Assembly: GCA_964355015.1 (NCBI GenBank)
Contig: CAYHCE010000001.1
Coordinates: 137,661-201,660, forward strand
DNA: 64,000 bases
Direction: 5' to 3'
Origin: CAYHCE01 sp964355015
Lineage (GTDB): Bacteria > Cyanobacteriota > Cyanobacteriia > PCC-6307 > Cyanobiaceae
This document shows positions 33,001 through 41,108 of the stretch, piece after piece. The position numbers and the translations under genes were made by a program. Under the pieces are notes generated by a model. It did not search any database and was not told where the DNA came from. It was given only the letters and a program-made list of their open reading frames with translations. How positions within the stretch are numbered: position 1 is the first letter of the stretch; every line of letters starts with the position of its first letter.

Positions 33001-34332
33001 CTAGTGGCCCCAGTGGCCGTCGCCCCCCTCCGCCAGGGCCTCCAGCTGGGGCAGCAACGGGGCTGGTGACGGCGGCGGCAGCCAGCGCCCTGCCCGCAGC
33101 ACCCGCCGTTCGGGGGTGCGGGCCAGCAGTTCGCTCCAGCTGCCAGCCGCCAGCACCACCAGATCGGCCGGCGCCCCCTCCCGCAGCACACCGTCCCAGG
33201 CCAGACCCAGCAGCCGCGAGGCCGCCGTGGTGAAGGGAGTCAGGCCCTGACGCTGCCATGGGGCCAGGTGGGCCGCCGGCACGGCCAGGCGCAAGAGGTC
33301 GATCGGATCGAAGTCGCCCCCGGGATGCCAGGGGTCCTGCACGTTGTCGCCGCCCACCGCCACGGTCACGCCGGCACGCTGCAGCTGGCGGATCGGCGCC
33401 AGCGGCCGCTGCGACGGCGTGCCGCCAGGGCGGTGGCCCAGCAGCCAGAGATTGGTGGGCGGCAGGGCCACCACCGCCAACCCCGCCTCCGCCATCGCCT
33501 CGGCCAGAGGCTGCAGCCGCCGGGGCGACAGCTGGGACATGCTGCAGCTGTGGCTGCAGCTGACCGGCACGGCGATCCGGTGCTCGCGCACGAGGCGCGC
33601 CACCAGGGCCACGCCCGCACCGCCCCCTGCGCCACTTTCATCCACATGCAGATCGACGCCGCAGCCAAGGGTGTCGGCCAGTTGAAGCAGGGCCAGCAGG
33701 CCTTCGGCGTCCCCCCCGTCCGGTGGGAAGGGGGCCCCGAGCACACCGCCGAGCAGAAGGGTGCCCGGCGCCCCGGAGCCGGTCAGCCGCCGGGCCAGGG
33801 ATTCTCCTTCCGGCGTGGCCCAGTGCCGCACCGGCACCAGGGCTGCCAGCTGAAGCGTGAGACGACCCCGCCACTCCTGCTGGAGCTCCAGCAGGGCCAC
33901 CCAGCTCGGGTCGGACCCGGGCCCCAGGCTGTCCACGTGACTGCGCATGGCGCGCAGTCCCTGGCGCCAGGCCCGCTGCAGAGCCCGCTCGCCGCGTCGG
34001 CGGATCCGCTCGACGCTGCGCTCGAGATGCTCGGCCTGGTTGGCGACCAGCGCTGCGGCCATCGTGCCGGCCCGGTTCGGGTGCTGCTCCCAGCTGAACG
34101 CCTTGTCCAGGTGGGCGTGGGGCTCCACCGGGGGTGTGAGGGCCAGAGGCAGCCGCTCCCCAGGGGTGGCTGCATGGGGTCGGATCGAGCGAATCCGTCC
34201 CCCGGCGTGCTCCAGCCGCACCGCCAGCAGGCCGTCCTCGTCGGCCGCCGGCAGATCGCTGCGCAAGGGGTCCAACAGGCAGCGGGGCAGCCGCAGGGGC
34301 GGCAGCAAGGTCGGGTCCTGGTCCTTCACCAT
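33001..34332 (-). CDS. Cytosine-deaminase-like amidohydrolase
   Basis: This 443-residue metal-dependent hydrolase has PPVEPHAHLDKAFSW (first metal-binding His pair), VDLHVDESG, SCSHSCSMSQLSP and VAVGGDNVQDPWHPGG. These fit the CodA/TRZ-type amidohydrolase subgroup, such as cytosine or creatinine deaminase. The substrate is not fixed by sequence. It overlaps the DUF4359 stop by 7 bases and is probably co-transcribed with it and with the FAD oxidoreductase. Confidence 0.82.
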   Translation of the reverse strand: MVKDQDPTLLPPLRLPRCLLDPLRSDLPAADEDGLLAVRLEHAGGRIRSIRPHAATPGERLPLALTPPVEPHAHLDKAFSWEQHPNRAGTMAAALVANQAEHLERSVERIRRRGERALQRAWRQGLRAMRSHVDSLGPGSDPSWVALLELQQEWRGRLTLQLAALVPVRHWATPEGESLARRLTGSGAPGTLLLGGVLGAPFPPDGGDAEGLLALLQLADTLGCGVDLHVDESGAGGGAGVALVARLVREHRIAVPVSCSHSCSMSQLSPRRLQPLAEAMAEAGLAVVALPPTNLWLLGHRPGGTPSQRPLAPIRQLQRAGVTVAVGGDNVQDPWHPGGDFDPIDLLRLAVPAAHLAPWQRQGLTPFTTAASRLLGLAWDGVLREGAPADLVVLAAGSWSELLARTPERRVLRAGRWLPPPSPAPLLPQLEALAEGGDGHWGH

Positions 34333-34778
34333 GACGTGCTGGCCTGTCCCCCGGACCGCTCCTCGCTGCGGTCGCTGGAGGTGGAAAGGATCCGGAACCG
34401 GCCGGCCCCGGCCAGGGTCAGCACCCGGTAGCGCGGCAGATCCAGCAGGGGCAGCACGCTCGCACCGCCGATTTCCGTGCGGTAGAGGCTGAACACGCCG
34501 AAGTTCTCGCGTCGGGTGTTCTGCAGCGCCAGGGCGCCCAGCACCTTCCTCTGGTTGCGGATCAGCTCCGGACAGTTCTGCAGCACCAGCTGCAGGGGCA
34601 TCGGCAGGCGACCCCGGCAGACCTCGTCCACCGCCAGTTCCACCAGCTGATCAGCGGCGAAGCCTTCGAACTCCTCCGGGCCGGGATTGGTCATCGCCAG
34701 GGCCGTGCCGCTGATGGCGACCAGGATGGCCAGAACCGCACAGGAGCGGGCGGACCGGAACGGCGGGGCGGTCCTCAC
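34326..34778 (-). CDS. DUF4359-like exported protein
   Basis: This 150-residue protein has a signal peptide (AVLAILVAISGTALAM) followed by TNPGPEEFEGFAADQLVE, the start of the DUF4359 domain. Cys pairs at VCRGRL and LQNCPELI could form a disulfide. It ends in a Ser/Glu-rich tail. Probably periplasmic or lumenal; function unknown. It is divergent from tRNA-His and overlaps the amidohydrolase start. Confidence 0.68.
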   Translation of the reverse strand: MRTAPPFRSARSCAVLAILVAISGTALAMTNPGPEEFEGFAADQLVELAVDEVCRGRLPMPLQLVLQNCPELIRNQRKVLGALALQNTRRENFGVFSLYRTEIGGASVLPLLDLPRYRVLTLAGAGRFRILSTSSDRSEERSGGQASTSW

Positions 34779-34819
34779 GGGGACGGGGCGGGGCTTCTTG
34801 ATACATTGGCAAAGACCAC

Positions 34820-34893
34820 GGCGGGCGTAGCCAAGTGGTTAAGGCAGCGGCTTGTGGCGCCGCCATTCGGGGGTTCGAGTCCCCTCGCTCGCC
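34820..34893 (+). tRNA. tRNA-His(GTG)
   Basis: The extra G(-1) at 34820 is followed by acceptor GCGGGCG, which pairs with CGCTCGC, and discriminator C at 34893. The anticodon loop TTGTGGC gives GTG. D and T arms are normal (GGGGGTTCGAGTCCCC). A TACATT element about 13 bases upstream may be its -10 box. Its 3' 55 bases are antisense to the end of the DUF1611 gene. Confidence 0.94.
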
Positions 34894-35978
34894 CTCAGGG
34901 CCGCCAGCAGCCGATCGGCTGCTGGGGCACTCCTCACCGGATCCGCGCAGACGAGCCCCGTCTGCTGCGTGATCTCCAGGCAGGCCTCCGCGGCCGCGGC
35001 CGCGGACAGCCGGCCCGTGTTCAGCGCCACCGCCTTCACCAGTGGCGGAGGGGAGGTGGTGACCCGGCCCAGGGCCGCGATCCCCTCCAGCATGGCGATC
35101 AGCTGGGGCAGAGGAGGGATCGGCACGTCGGGGTGCTTCTCGATGTGGGTCTGGCCGGCGCGGTGCACCAGGACGAGAGCGGTGGGCTGGCTGCCGCGGA
35201 TCAGTGGCAGGGTGGCCGTGGAGCCCGGATGGCAGAGCGATCCCTGACCTTCCACGAACAGAAGGCTGTCGATCGTGCAGGGGCTCGCCGCGCTCTCGCC
35301 CGGTGGTCCCGCGCCGGCGGCGTCGAGCACGGCCCGCTCCACTGCCCCGGCCGCGTAGTCCACCCGTACGGCGTCGAGGGGAACGCCGCCGCCGCCGATC
35401 AGGATGCCGGCCTGGCCCGTGCCGATGAAGCGGACGTCCAGACCGGCGCGACGGCCGGCCGCCACCAGCTCGAGGCAGGCGCTCATCTTGCCCACCGCCA
35501 TGTCGGTGCCCACCGCCAGCACCCGCGCTCCCGGCACGGCAGCTGCGCGGCCCGCGGCCACCACCAGCCCTGACGGTTCCTGGCGCAGGTCCCAGATCCA
35601 TTGACGCGGGCCGCGCAGCGCAGCGAGTTCGGGATCCTCGCCGAGGCGGCTGTGCAGGCCGCTCGCCACATGCAGGCCTGCCCGCAAGGCGGCCACCAGG
35701 TCGGCCCGCAGCTCGGGTGGCAGGCGCCCGCCGGAAGGGGCCAGCCCGACCACCGCCACCTCCGGGCCACAGGGCAGTGCCGCCGCAAGATCGGCCACCA
35801 CCGGCACCTGGCGGGGGATGCCGGTGATCGCCTCCAGATCGTCGCCGGCATGGGCCGGATCCACCACGGCCACGATCGGCCCCTTCCGGTAGCGAAGCAT
35901 GGCCAGGCCGGTCTTGCCGGACAGGTTGTCCAGGCCACCGTGCTGAAGCAGGACCACCGGCGCGGCGGCGCTCAGCAT
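34839..35978 (-). CDS. dgcN: DUF1611-family protein, probable D-glutamate N-acetyltransferase
   Basis: This 379-residue protein has the two-part DUF1611 fold. An N-terminal Rossmann-like half contains VAVVDPAHAGDDLEAITG. A C-terminal P-loop half begins VLAVGTDMAVGKMSACLEL and later shows VEGQGSLCHPG. DUF1611 members were reported as DgcN, which acetylates D-glutamate, acting with an enolase-superfamily racemase DgcA. The neighbour here is exactly such a racemase, overlapping by 7 bases, which supports the assignment. Older annotations call the pair NAD-dependent epimerase/dehydratase-like and dipeptide epimerase. The last 19 codons read antisense through tRNA-His; the stop is inside it. Confidence 0.78.
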   Translation of the reverse strand: MLSAAAPVVLLQHGGLDNLSGKTGLAMLRYRKGPIVAVVDPAHAGDDLEAITGIPRQVPVVADLAAALPCGPEVAVVGLAPSGGRLPPELRADLVAALRAGLHVASGLHSRLGEDPELAALRGPRQWIWDLRQEPSGLVVAAGRAAAVPGARVLAVGTDMAVGKMSACLELVAAGRRAGLDVRFIGTGQAGILIGGGGVPLDAVRVDYAAGAVERAVLDAAGAGPPGESAASPCTIDSLLFVEGQGSLCHPGSTATLPLIRGSQPTALVLVHRAGQTHIEKHPDVPIPPLPQLIAMLEGIAALGRVTTSPPPLVKAVALNTGRLSAAAAAEACLEITQQTGLVCADPVRSAPAADRLLAALRASEGTRTPEWRRHKPLP

Positions 35979-37105
35979 GGGCCGTCCGCAGGCACCGACG
36001 CGACCGCGTCCACCACCCCCAGCCCCGCCCGGGCGGAGGGGAACAGCCGGTCCCCCTGGCGTTCGGGACCCTCGAAGGGGTCATCGATCAGGTTGAGGTG
36101 GCTGTCGAGATCAGGCCAGCGCACCAGGGGAAGCAGCTGGGCGGCGGCGCCGTTGAGCAGGGCGCTGTCGGAGTAGCAGCCGAGCATGAGATCGAGCCCG
36201 AGGCGGCGGGCGGTGCGGGCCATCAGCAGGGCCTCGCTCAGCCCGCCGCTCTTGAGCAGCTTGATGTTGACCCCGTCGACATGGGGGGCCAGCCGCAGCA
36301 GGTCTTCGAGGCCCCAGCAGCTTTCGTCGGCCACCAGCGGGATCGGGCAGTGGAGATCCAGTGCGGTGAAGCCGGCGGTGTCGGCGTCGGGATCGCTCCG
36401 GGCCGGCAGCGGCTGCTCCACCAGCAACACGCCCTGCTCGGCCAGCCAGGGGATCAGGCCCTGGGCCGTGGCCAGGTCCCAGCCGCCGTTGGCGTCCACC
36501 TGCAGTTCCGGAGACCCACCCCTGGCTCCGGCCGCCCGGCCCGCCAGGGCCCCGGTCACCGACAGCACCAGGGCCCGGTCGTGCTGCTCACCATCGGGGC
36601 TGCCGAGCTTCAGCTTCACCCGGCTCGGCGCCGACCCCAGCTGGGCCTGCCAGCGCTCGAGCCGGGCCAGGACCTGCTCCACCGTGCCCAGCCCGAGGGT
36701 GACGCTGGTGGCGCTGCAGGCCGAGCGGTCCAGCCCCCAGAGGCGCCAGAGGGGTTGTCCCAGCCGCTTGCCCCACCAGTCGTGCAGGGCCAGATCGAGG
36801 CCGCAGCGAGCCGGGGGGGAGAGCGGAGCCAGCAGGGGTTCAAGAGCCTGCAGCGCCACAGGCTCCAGGCTGTGGCCGTCCGCACCCGGCTCCGCCAGCC
36901 TGGGAAGCACCGCTTCGAGTTCCGCTGCCACCGCTGCCGTGCTGTAGGCCCGGTGACCGGTCTCGAAACCGCCGGTCTCCCCACGACCCACCAGGCCGTC
37001 GTGCTCGATCTCCACCACAAGCCGCGTCACCGAGGCGGTGGTGCCGCGGCTGATCGCCAGGGGCACCGCCTTGGTGAGCGAAATCCAGCGCAGCCGACCT
37101 TGCAT
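35972..37105 (-). CDS. dgcA: Enolase-superfamily racemase (dipeptide epimerase / N-acetyl-D-glutamate racemase type)
   Basis: This 377-residue protein has the muconate-lactonizing subgroup signature. The catalytic KxK is in RVKLKLGSPDG, metal ligands are in LQVDANGGWD, LLVEQPLP and LVADESCW, and the second lysine is in GVNIKLLKSGGL. It abstracts an alpha-proton from an amino acid derivative. With the adjacent DUF1611 gene, N-acetyl-D-glutamate is the likely substrate, while L-Ala-D/L-Glu epimerase is the alternative. The ATG at 37105 (MQGRLRWISL) is chosen; an ATG at 37123 is possible. It is divergent from miaB with 34 bases between starts. Confidence 0.8.
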   Translation of the reverse strand: MQGRLRWISLTKAVPLAISRGTTASVTRLVVEIEHDGLVGRGETGGFETGHRAYSTAAVAAELEAVLPRLAEPGADGHSLEPVALQALEPLLAPLSPPARCGLDLALHDWWGKRLGQPLWRLWGLDRSACSATSVTLGLGTVEQVLARLERWQAQLGSAPSRVKLKLGSPDGEQHDRALVLSVTGALAGRAAGARGGSPELQVDANGGWDLATAQGLIPWLAEQGVLLVEQPLPARSDPDADTAGFTALDLHCPIPLVADESCWGLEDLLRLAPHVDGVNIKLLKSGGLSEALLMARTARRLGLDLMLGCYSDSALLNGAAAQLLPLVRWPDLDSHLNLIDDPFEGPERQGDRLFPSARAGLGVVDAVASVPADGPC

Positions 37106-37139
37106 GCCACTCAGTGTGACCATGGTCGAAACTGGTGCC

Positions 37140-38567
37140 ATGACTGCGACCACCACATCAGCGACCGCCACAACAGCGACCGCCATAACGCCCTCCGCTG
37201 CGCCGGCGTCCGCTGGGCCTGGGCGCGGCAGCTACTGGATCACCACCTTCGGCTGCCAGATGAACAAGGCGGACTCCGAGCGGATGGCCGGGATCCTCGA
37301 GAGCATGGGCTATGCCCCCGGCCGTGACGAGCACACGGCCGATCTGGTGCTCTACAACACCTGCACGATCCGCGACAACGCCGAGCAGAAGGTCTACAGC
37401 TACCTGGGACGGCAGGCCCAGCGGAAACGGGCCAATCCCAACCTCACCCTGGTGGTGGCTGGCTGCGTGGCCCAGCAGGAGGGCGCCTCCCTGTTGCGGC
37501 GGGTGCCCGAGCTGGATCTGGTCATGGGCCCCCAGCACGCCAACCGGCTGGAGACCCTGCTGGCGCAGGTACACAGCGGCCAGCAGGTGGTCGCCACCGA
37601 GGACCATCGCATCCTTGAGGACATCACCACCGCCCGGCGCGACAGCCGTGTCTGCGCCTGGGTGAACGTGATCTACGGCTGCAACGAGCGCTGCACCTAC
37701 TGCGTGGTGCCCGCGGTTCGGGGGCGGGAGCAGTCGAGGCTGCCCGAGGCCATCCGGCTCGAGATCGAGGGGCTCGCCGCCCGGGGATTCCGGGAGATCA
37801 CCCTGCTGGGCCAGAACATCGATGCCTACGGCCGCGATCTGCCCGGCATCACTCCAGAGGGGCGCCGTCAGCACACCCTCACCGATCTGCTCGCCTTCGT
37901 GCACGACGTGCCGGGGATCGAGCGGATCCGCTTCGCCACCAGCCATCCCCGCTACTTCACCGAACGGCTGATCGACGCCTGCGCCGCTCTGCCCAGGGTG
38001 TGCGAGCACTTCCACATCCCCTTCCAGAGCGGCGATGATGCGGTTCTGCGGGCCATGGCCCGCGGCTACACGGTGGACCGCTACCGCCGCATCATCGATC
38101 GGATCCGCGAGCGCATGCCTGAAGCGGCGATCAGCGCTGACGCGATCGTGGCCTTCCCTGGCGAGACCGAGGCCCAGTTCCGCGCCACCCTCGCCCTGGT
38201 GGAGGAGATCGGCTTCGACCAGCTCAACACCGCCGCCTATTCCCCCAGGCCCAGCACCCCCGCCGCCGATCGGCCCGACCAGTTGAGCGAGGCGGTGAAG
38301 GTGGCGCGCCTGCAGGAGCTCAATGCCCTGGTGGAACGGAAGGCGAAGCAGCGCAGCGAGCGGTACCGGGGTCGCAGCGAGGAGGTTCTGGTGGAGGGGG
38401 GCAACCCCCGGGATTCGCGGCAGCTGATGGGCCGAACCCGCACGAACCGGCTCACCTTCTTCCCCGCCGTCCGGGCGGATGGGGGCCTCTACGCCCCTGG
38501 CGATCTGGTCCGCGTCCGCATCGACGACGTGCGGGCCTTCTCCCTCAGCGGCCTGGCCGTGGTCTGA
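37140..38567 (+). CDS. miaB: tRNA-2-methylthio-N6-dimethylallyladenosine synthase
   Basis: This 475-residue radical SAM enzyme has the UPF0004 domain (WITTFGCQMNKADSERM, YNTCTIRDNAEQK) and the radical SAM cluster YGCNERCTYCVVP, then the TRAM domain. It methylthiolates i6A37 of tRNAs that read U-starting codons. The first 25 residues are a Thr/Ala-rich low-complexity lead (TTSATATTATAITPSAAP) from a 15-base tandem repeat, so the real start may be further in. The six cluster cysteines are present. Confidence 0.92.
   Translation: MTATTTSATATTATAITPSAAPASAGPGRGSYWITTFGCQMNKADSERMAGILESMGYAPGRDEHTADLVLYNTCTIRDNAEQKVYSYLGRQAQRKRANPNLTLVVAGCVAQQEGASLLRRVPELDLVMGPQHANRLETLLAQVHSGQQVVATEDHRILEDITTARRDSRVCAWVNVIYGCNERCTYCVVPAVRGREQSRLPEAIRLEIEGLAARGFREITLLGQNIDAYGRDLPGITPEGRRQHTLTDLLAFVHDVPGIERIRFATSHPRYFTERLIDACAALPRVCEHFHIPFQSGDDAVLRAMARGYTVDRYRRIIDRIRERMPEAAISADAIVAFPGETEAQFRATLALVEEIGFDQLNTAAYSPRPSTPAADRPDQLSEAVKVARLQELNALVERKAKQRSERYRGRSEEVLVEGGNPRDSRQLMGRTRTNRLTFFPAVRADGGLYAPGDLVRVRIDDVRAFSLSGLAVV
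37159..37188. repeat. 15-base tandem repeat, two copies
   Basis: CAGCGACCGCCACAA is followed at once by CAGCGACCGCCATAA (one difference). It lies at the start of miaB and encodes part of its Thr/Ala-rich lead. Confidence 0.8.
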
Positions 38568-38639
38568 TGCCACCTCCCCCCTGGGCGAATCCGGGATCGC
38601 TGATACCTTTGGCCCCGATCCGGCCCGCCTGCGTGTCCC

Positions 38640-39749
38640 ATGCCCAGTCCCCCCCGTTGTCTCGGCCTGGTGTTCGGGGGGGCTTCCGGTGAGCACGCTG
38701 TCTCGATCCGATCGGCGGTCACCGTGGTACGGGCGCTGCGCGCCGGCGCCAATGCCGGCCGCTACCGGGTGATGTCTTTCTACATCGATCGCCGCGGCCG
38801 CTGGTGGCCGCCGGCAGTGGCGGAGTCGGTGCTGGCCACCGCCCTGCCAGCGGCGGACGAGGAGCTCGATCGCCTGGCGCCGGAGGCAGCCGGCCGCTCT
38901 GGCTTCCAGGGGATGCCCGACGGCGCGGCGGCCGTTGAGGTCTGGTTTCCGATGTTGCACGGTCCCCATGGCGAGGACGGCACGATCCAGGGCCTGTTCA
39001 CGCTGATGGGGGTTCCGTTCGTGGGCTCCGGCGTGCTCGGTTCGGCACTGGCTATGGACAAGCAGGCGATGAAGGCCGCCTTCGCCGCCGCCGGCCTGCC
39101 CCAGGTGCCCTATGCCGCCGTACAGGCCATCGAGCTGCAGGCCGATCCCGTGACCCTGCTGGAGCGGCTGGAGAGGCAGCTGGGCTACCCCTGCTTCGTG
39201 AAGCCGGCCAACCTGGGCTCCTCAGTGGGGATCAGCAAGGCCACGGATCGACCCTCCCTCCGCCTGGGCCTGGAACAGGCCGCCGCTCTCGATCCTCGCC
39301 TTGTGGTCGAGCAGGGTGTTGAGGCCCGGGAGCTGGAGTGCGCGGTGCTTGGGATCGGTCCGCGGGGGAGCGGCGAGCTGCGGGCTTCGGTGGTGGGAGA
39401 GATCCGCTTCGATGCCGACTGGTACGACTACGAGACCAAGTACACCGAGGGCCGCAGCCGTACCGAGATTCCTGCCCGCCTCCCCGCTGCGGTGGCTGAG
39501 GAGCTGCGACGGATGGCGATCCGGGCCTGCGACGCCGTGGCGGCCGAGGGCCTCGCCCGGGTGGATTTCTTCTATGCCGAGGCCAGTGGTCGTCTCTGGT
39601 TGAACGAGATCAACACCCTGCCGGGATTCACCAGTCAGAGCATGTACCCGATGCTCTGGGAGGCCAGCGGGTTGCCGCTGGAGGATCTGGTGCATCAGTT
39701 GGTGCTGGGCGCGGGAGAATGGCTGCCTGTCGCACCCGAGGAGGACTAG
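38640..39749 (+). CDS. ddl: D-alanine--D-alanine ligase
   Basis: This 369-residue ATP-grasp enzyme shows VFGGASGEHAVSI, MLHGPHGEDGTIQG, CFVKPANLGSSVGISKA and NEINTLPGFTSQSMYP. It makes D-Ala-D-Ala for the peptidoglycan pentapeptide. It leads a plus-strand block with a small membrane protein, ftsQ and ftsZ, consistent with a division/cell-wall cluster. Confidence 0.95.
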   Translation: MPSPPRCLGLVFGGASGEHAVSIRSAVTVVRALRAGANAGRYRVMSFYIDRRGRWWPPAVAESVLATALPAADEELDRLAPEAAGRSGFQGMPDGAAAVEVWFPMLHGPHGEDGTIQGLFTLMGVPFVGSGVLGSALAMDKQAMKAAFAAAGLPQVPYAAVQAIELQADPVTLLERLERQLGYPCFVKPANLGSSVGISKATDRPSLRLGLEQAAALDPRLVVEQGVEARELECAVLGIGPRGSGELRASVVGEIRFDADWYDYETKYTEGRSRTEIPARLPAAVAEELRRMAIRACDAVAAEGLARVDFFYAEASGRLWLNEINTLPGFTSQSMYPMLWEASGLPLEDLVHQLVLGAGEWLPVAPEED

Positions 39750-39753
39750 GGGC

Positions 39754-40164
39754 ATGAGTCATGGCTTGCTCTGGCTGCCCCTGCTGGTGGTGTTCGTGCT
39801 GCTCACCGCCCTGGGCTGGCTGGAACGGCGGCGGCAGCACCTCTTCCGCGACTGGGCGGCCGGAGCCGAGCTCTCCAAGCTGGATGGCTGCGGGGCGGCC
39901 CTTCTCCGCGAAGGAGTTCTCACCTGGAGCACCTTCGAAGCGGGGCAGCTCAAGCCCCAGGGCAGCTTCGTGATCAGCAAGCTCGAACTGGTCGAGCTCA
40001 TGTCCCTGGGGTCAGGCGATGCCCCGCTCACCGAAGAGAGCCAGGGCCGTTGTCGCCTGCGACTGGTCGGCAACGGCGAACAGAAGGATCTGCCCTTCGC
40101 CGACGCCGAACGCGCCCGCCGCTGGATGCATGAGCTGATGGCCCGCTCCCGATGCGAGCTGTGA
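39754..40164 (+). CDS. Small membrane-anchored protein of unknown function
   Basis: This 136-residue protein has one N-terminal transmembrane helix (LWLPLLVVFVLLTALGWL) and a cytoplasmic alpha/beta domain with VISKLELVELMSL and DLPFADAERARRWMHEL. It lies 4 bases after ddl and overlaps ftsQ by 13 bases, so it is tied to the division cluster by translation. I believe it is conserved at this place in picocyanobacteria; its function is unknown. Confidence 0.72.
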   Translation: MSHGLLWLPLLVVFVLLTALGWLERRRQHLFRDWAAGAELSKLDGCGAALLREGVLTWSTFEAGQLKPQGSFVISKLELVELMSLGSGDAPLTEESQGRCRLRLVGNGEQKDLPFADAERARRWMHELMARSRCEL

Positions 40165-40997
40165 GCCCCGGTCCCCAGGTCCCGGGCGCGGAGCGAAGGC
40201 GGCAACTGCGCGAGCAGCGTCGGCAGGAATGGCTTCGCAACCTCTGGCGTCTGCTGCTGCTTTCGGCCGCGGCCGCTGGTCTGGGCTACGGCCTGCTCCG
40301 CCAGGGCTCGAGTCTGCAGGACCCGGCTCAGGTGGAGGTGCGCGGCAGTGATCGGCTGAGCCGCGAGCAGGTGATCCGCGCCGCCGGCCTTCACTTCCCC
40401 GTTCCGCTGCTCAGCCTGGACCCCCGCTGGCTGCGCTCCAGGCTGGCCGCCGCCCTGCCGGTGGAACAGGTGCAGGTGGAGCGGCTGCTGCTGCCGCCGC
40501 GGCTGCGGATCGAACTGGTGGATCGGGAGGCCGTGGCCCGCGCCCAGCGAAGAACAGCCACGGGCATCGAACTGGGCTACGTCGACCGACTGGGCCACTG
40601 GATCAGCCGCAGCCAGCAGTACGGGGGCTCGGTCGCCAGCAAGCCCGAGCCGGTGCTGATGGTTCTGGGCTGGCAGGAGGGCTACCGCGGACCGCTGAGC
40701 CAGGTTCTCGCGCGCCGCAACAGCCTGGGCAGCCCGTTGCAGGAGATCCGCTTCGAGCCCACCGGCACGCTCTGGCTGGTGACCGGTTCCCTCGGCCAGG
40801 TCAGGCTCGGAGCAGCGGATGACCAGCTGAACCGCCGTCTCGATGTGTTGCATTACCTCTCCGCTCAGCTGCCATCACGGATGAAGGGCCGTTCCGTGCA
40901 GTCGATCGACCTCAGCGATCCGGACGAGCCCGAACTGGGGCTCCCTCCCGGCGGCGGCTCCAGGCCTCGGGGGGGAGCCGCCGCTGGCGTGGACTGA
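40152..40997 (+). CDS. ftsQ: Cell division protein FtsQ (POTRA)
   Basis: This 281-residue bitopic protein has a basic cytoplasmic tail (ERRRQLREQRRQEWLR), one transmembrane helix (LLLLSAAAAGLGYGLL) and a POTRA domain starting VEVRGSDRLSREQVIRAAGL, followed by the FtsQ beta domain. It links early and late divisome proteins. The last 25 residues are Gly/Arg-rich and likely disordered. It overlaps the preceding gene. Confidence 0.9.
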   Translation: MRAVSPGPQVPGAERRRQLREQRRQEWLRNLWRLLLLSAAAAGLGYGLLRQGSSLQDPAQVEVRGSDRLSREQVIRAAGLHFPVPLLSLDPRWLRSRLAAALPVEQVQVERLLLPPRLRIELVDREAVARAQRRTATGIELGYVDRLGHWISRSQQYGGSVASKPEPVLMVLGWQEGYRGPLSQVLARRNSLGSPLQEIRFEPTGTLWLVTGSLGQVRLGAADDQLNRRLDVLHYLSAQLPSRMKGRSVQSIDLSDPDEPELGLPPGGGSRPRGGAAAGVD

Positions 40998-41092
40998 ACC
41001 GACAGCCGTCAAACCCTCACATGGCCGTTGCGGGAAAACCCGTTTCACGCAAAAGTGCCGCATTACACCAGTTTTTTTCAGCCTTCCCCCGA

Positions 41093-41098
41093 CATAAT
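41093..41098 (+). promoter_or_regulatory. Possible -10 box upstream of ftsZ
   Basis: CATAAT at 41093-41098 is the best -10 match in the A+T-rich gap between ftsQ and ftsZ, preceded by a run of seven T at 41072-41078. If used, transcription would begin near 41105, leaving almost no leader before the ATG at 41109. No -35 consensus stands at the right distance. Confidence 0.35.
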
Positions 41099-41108
41099 GC
41101 TGCCCGAG

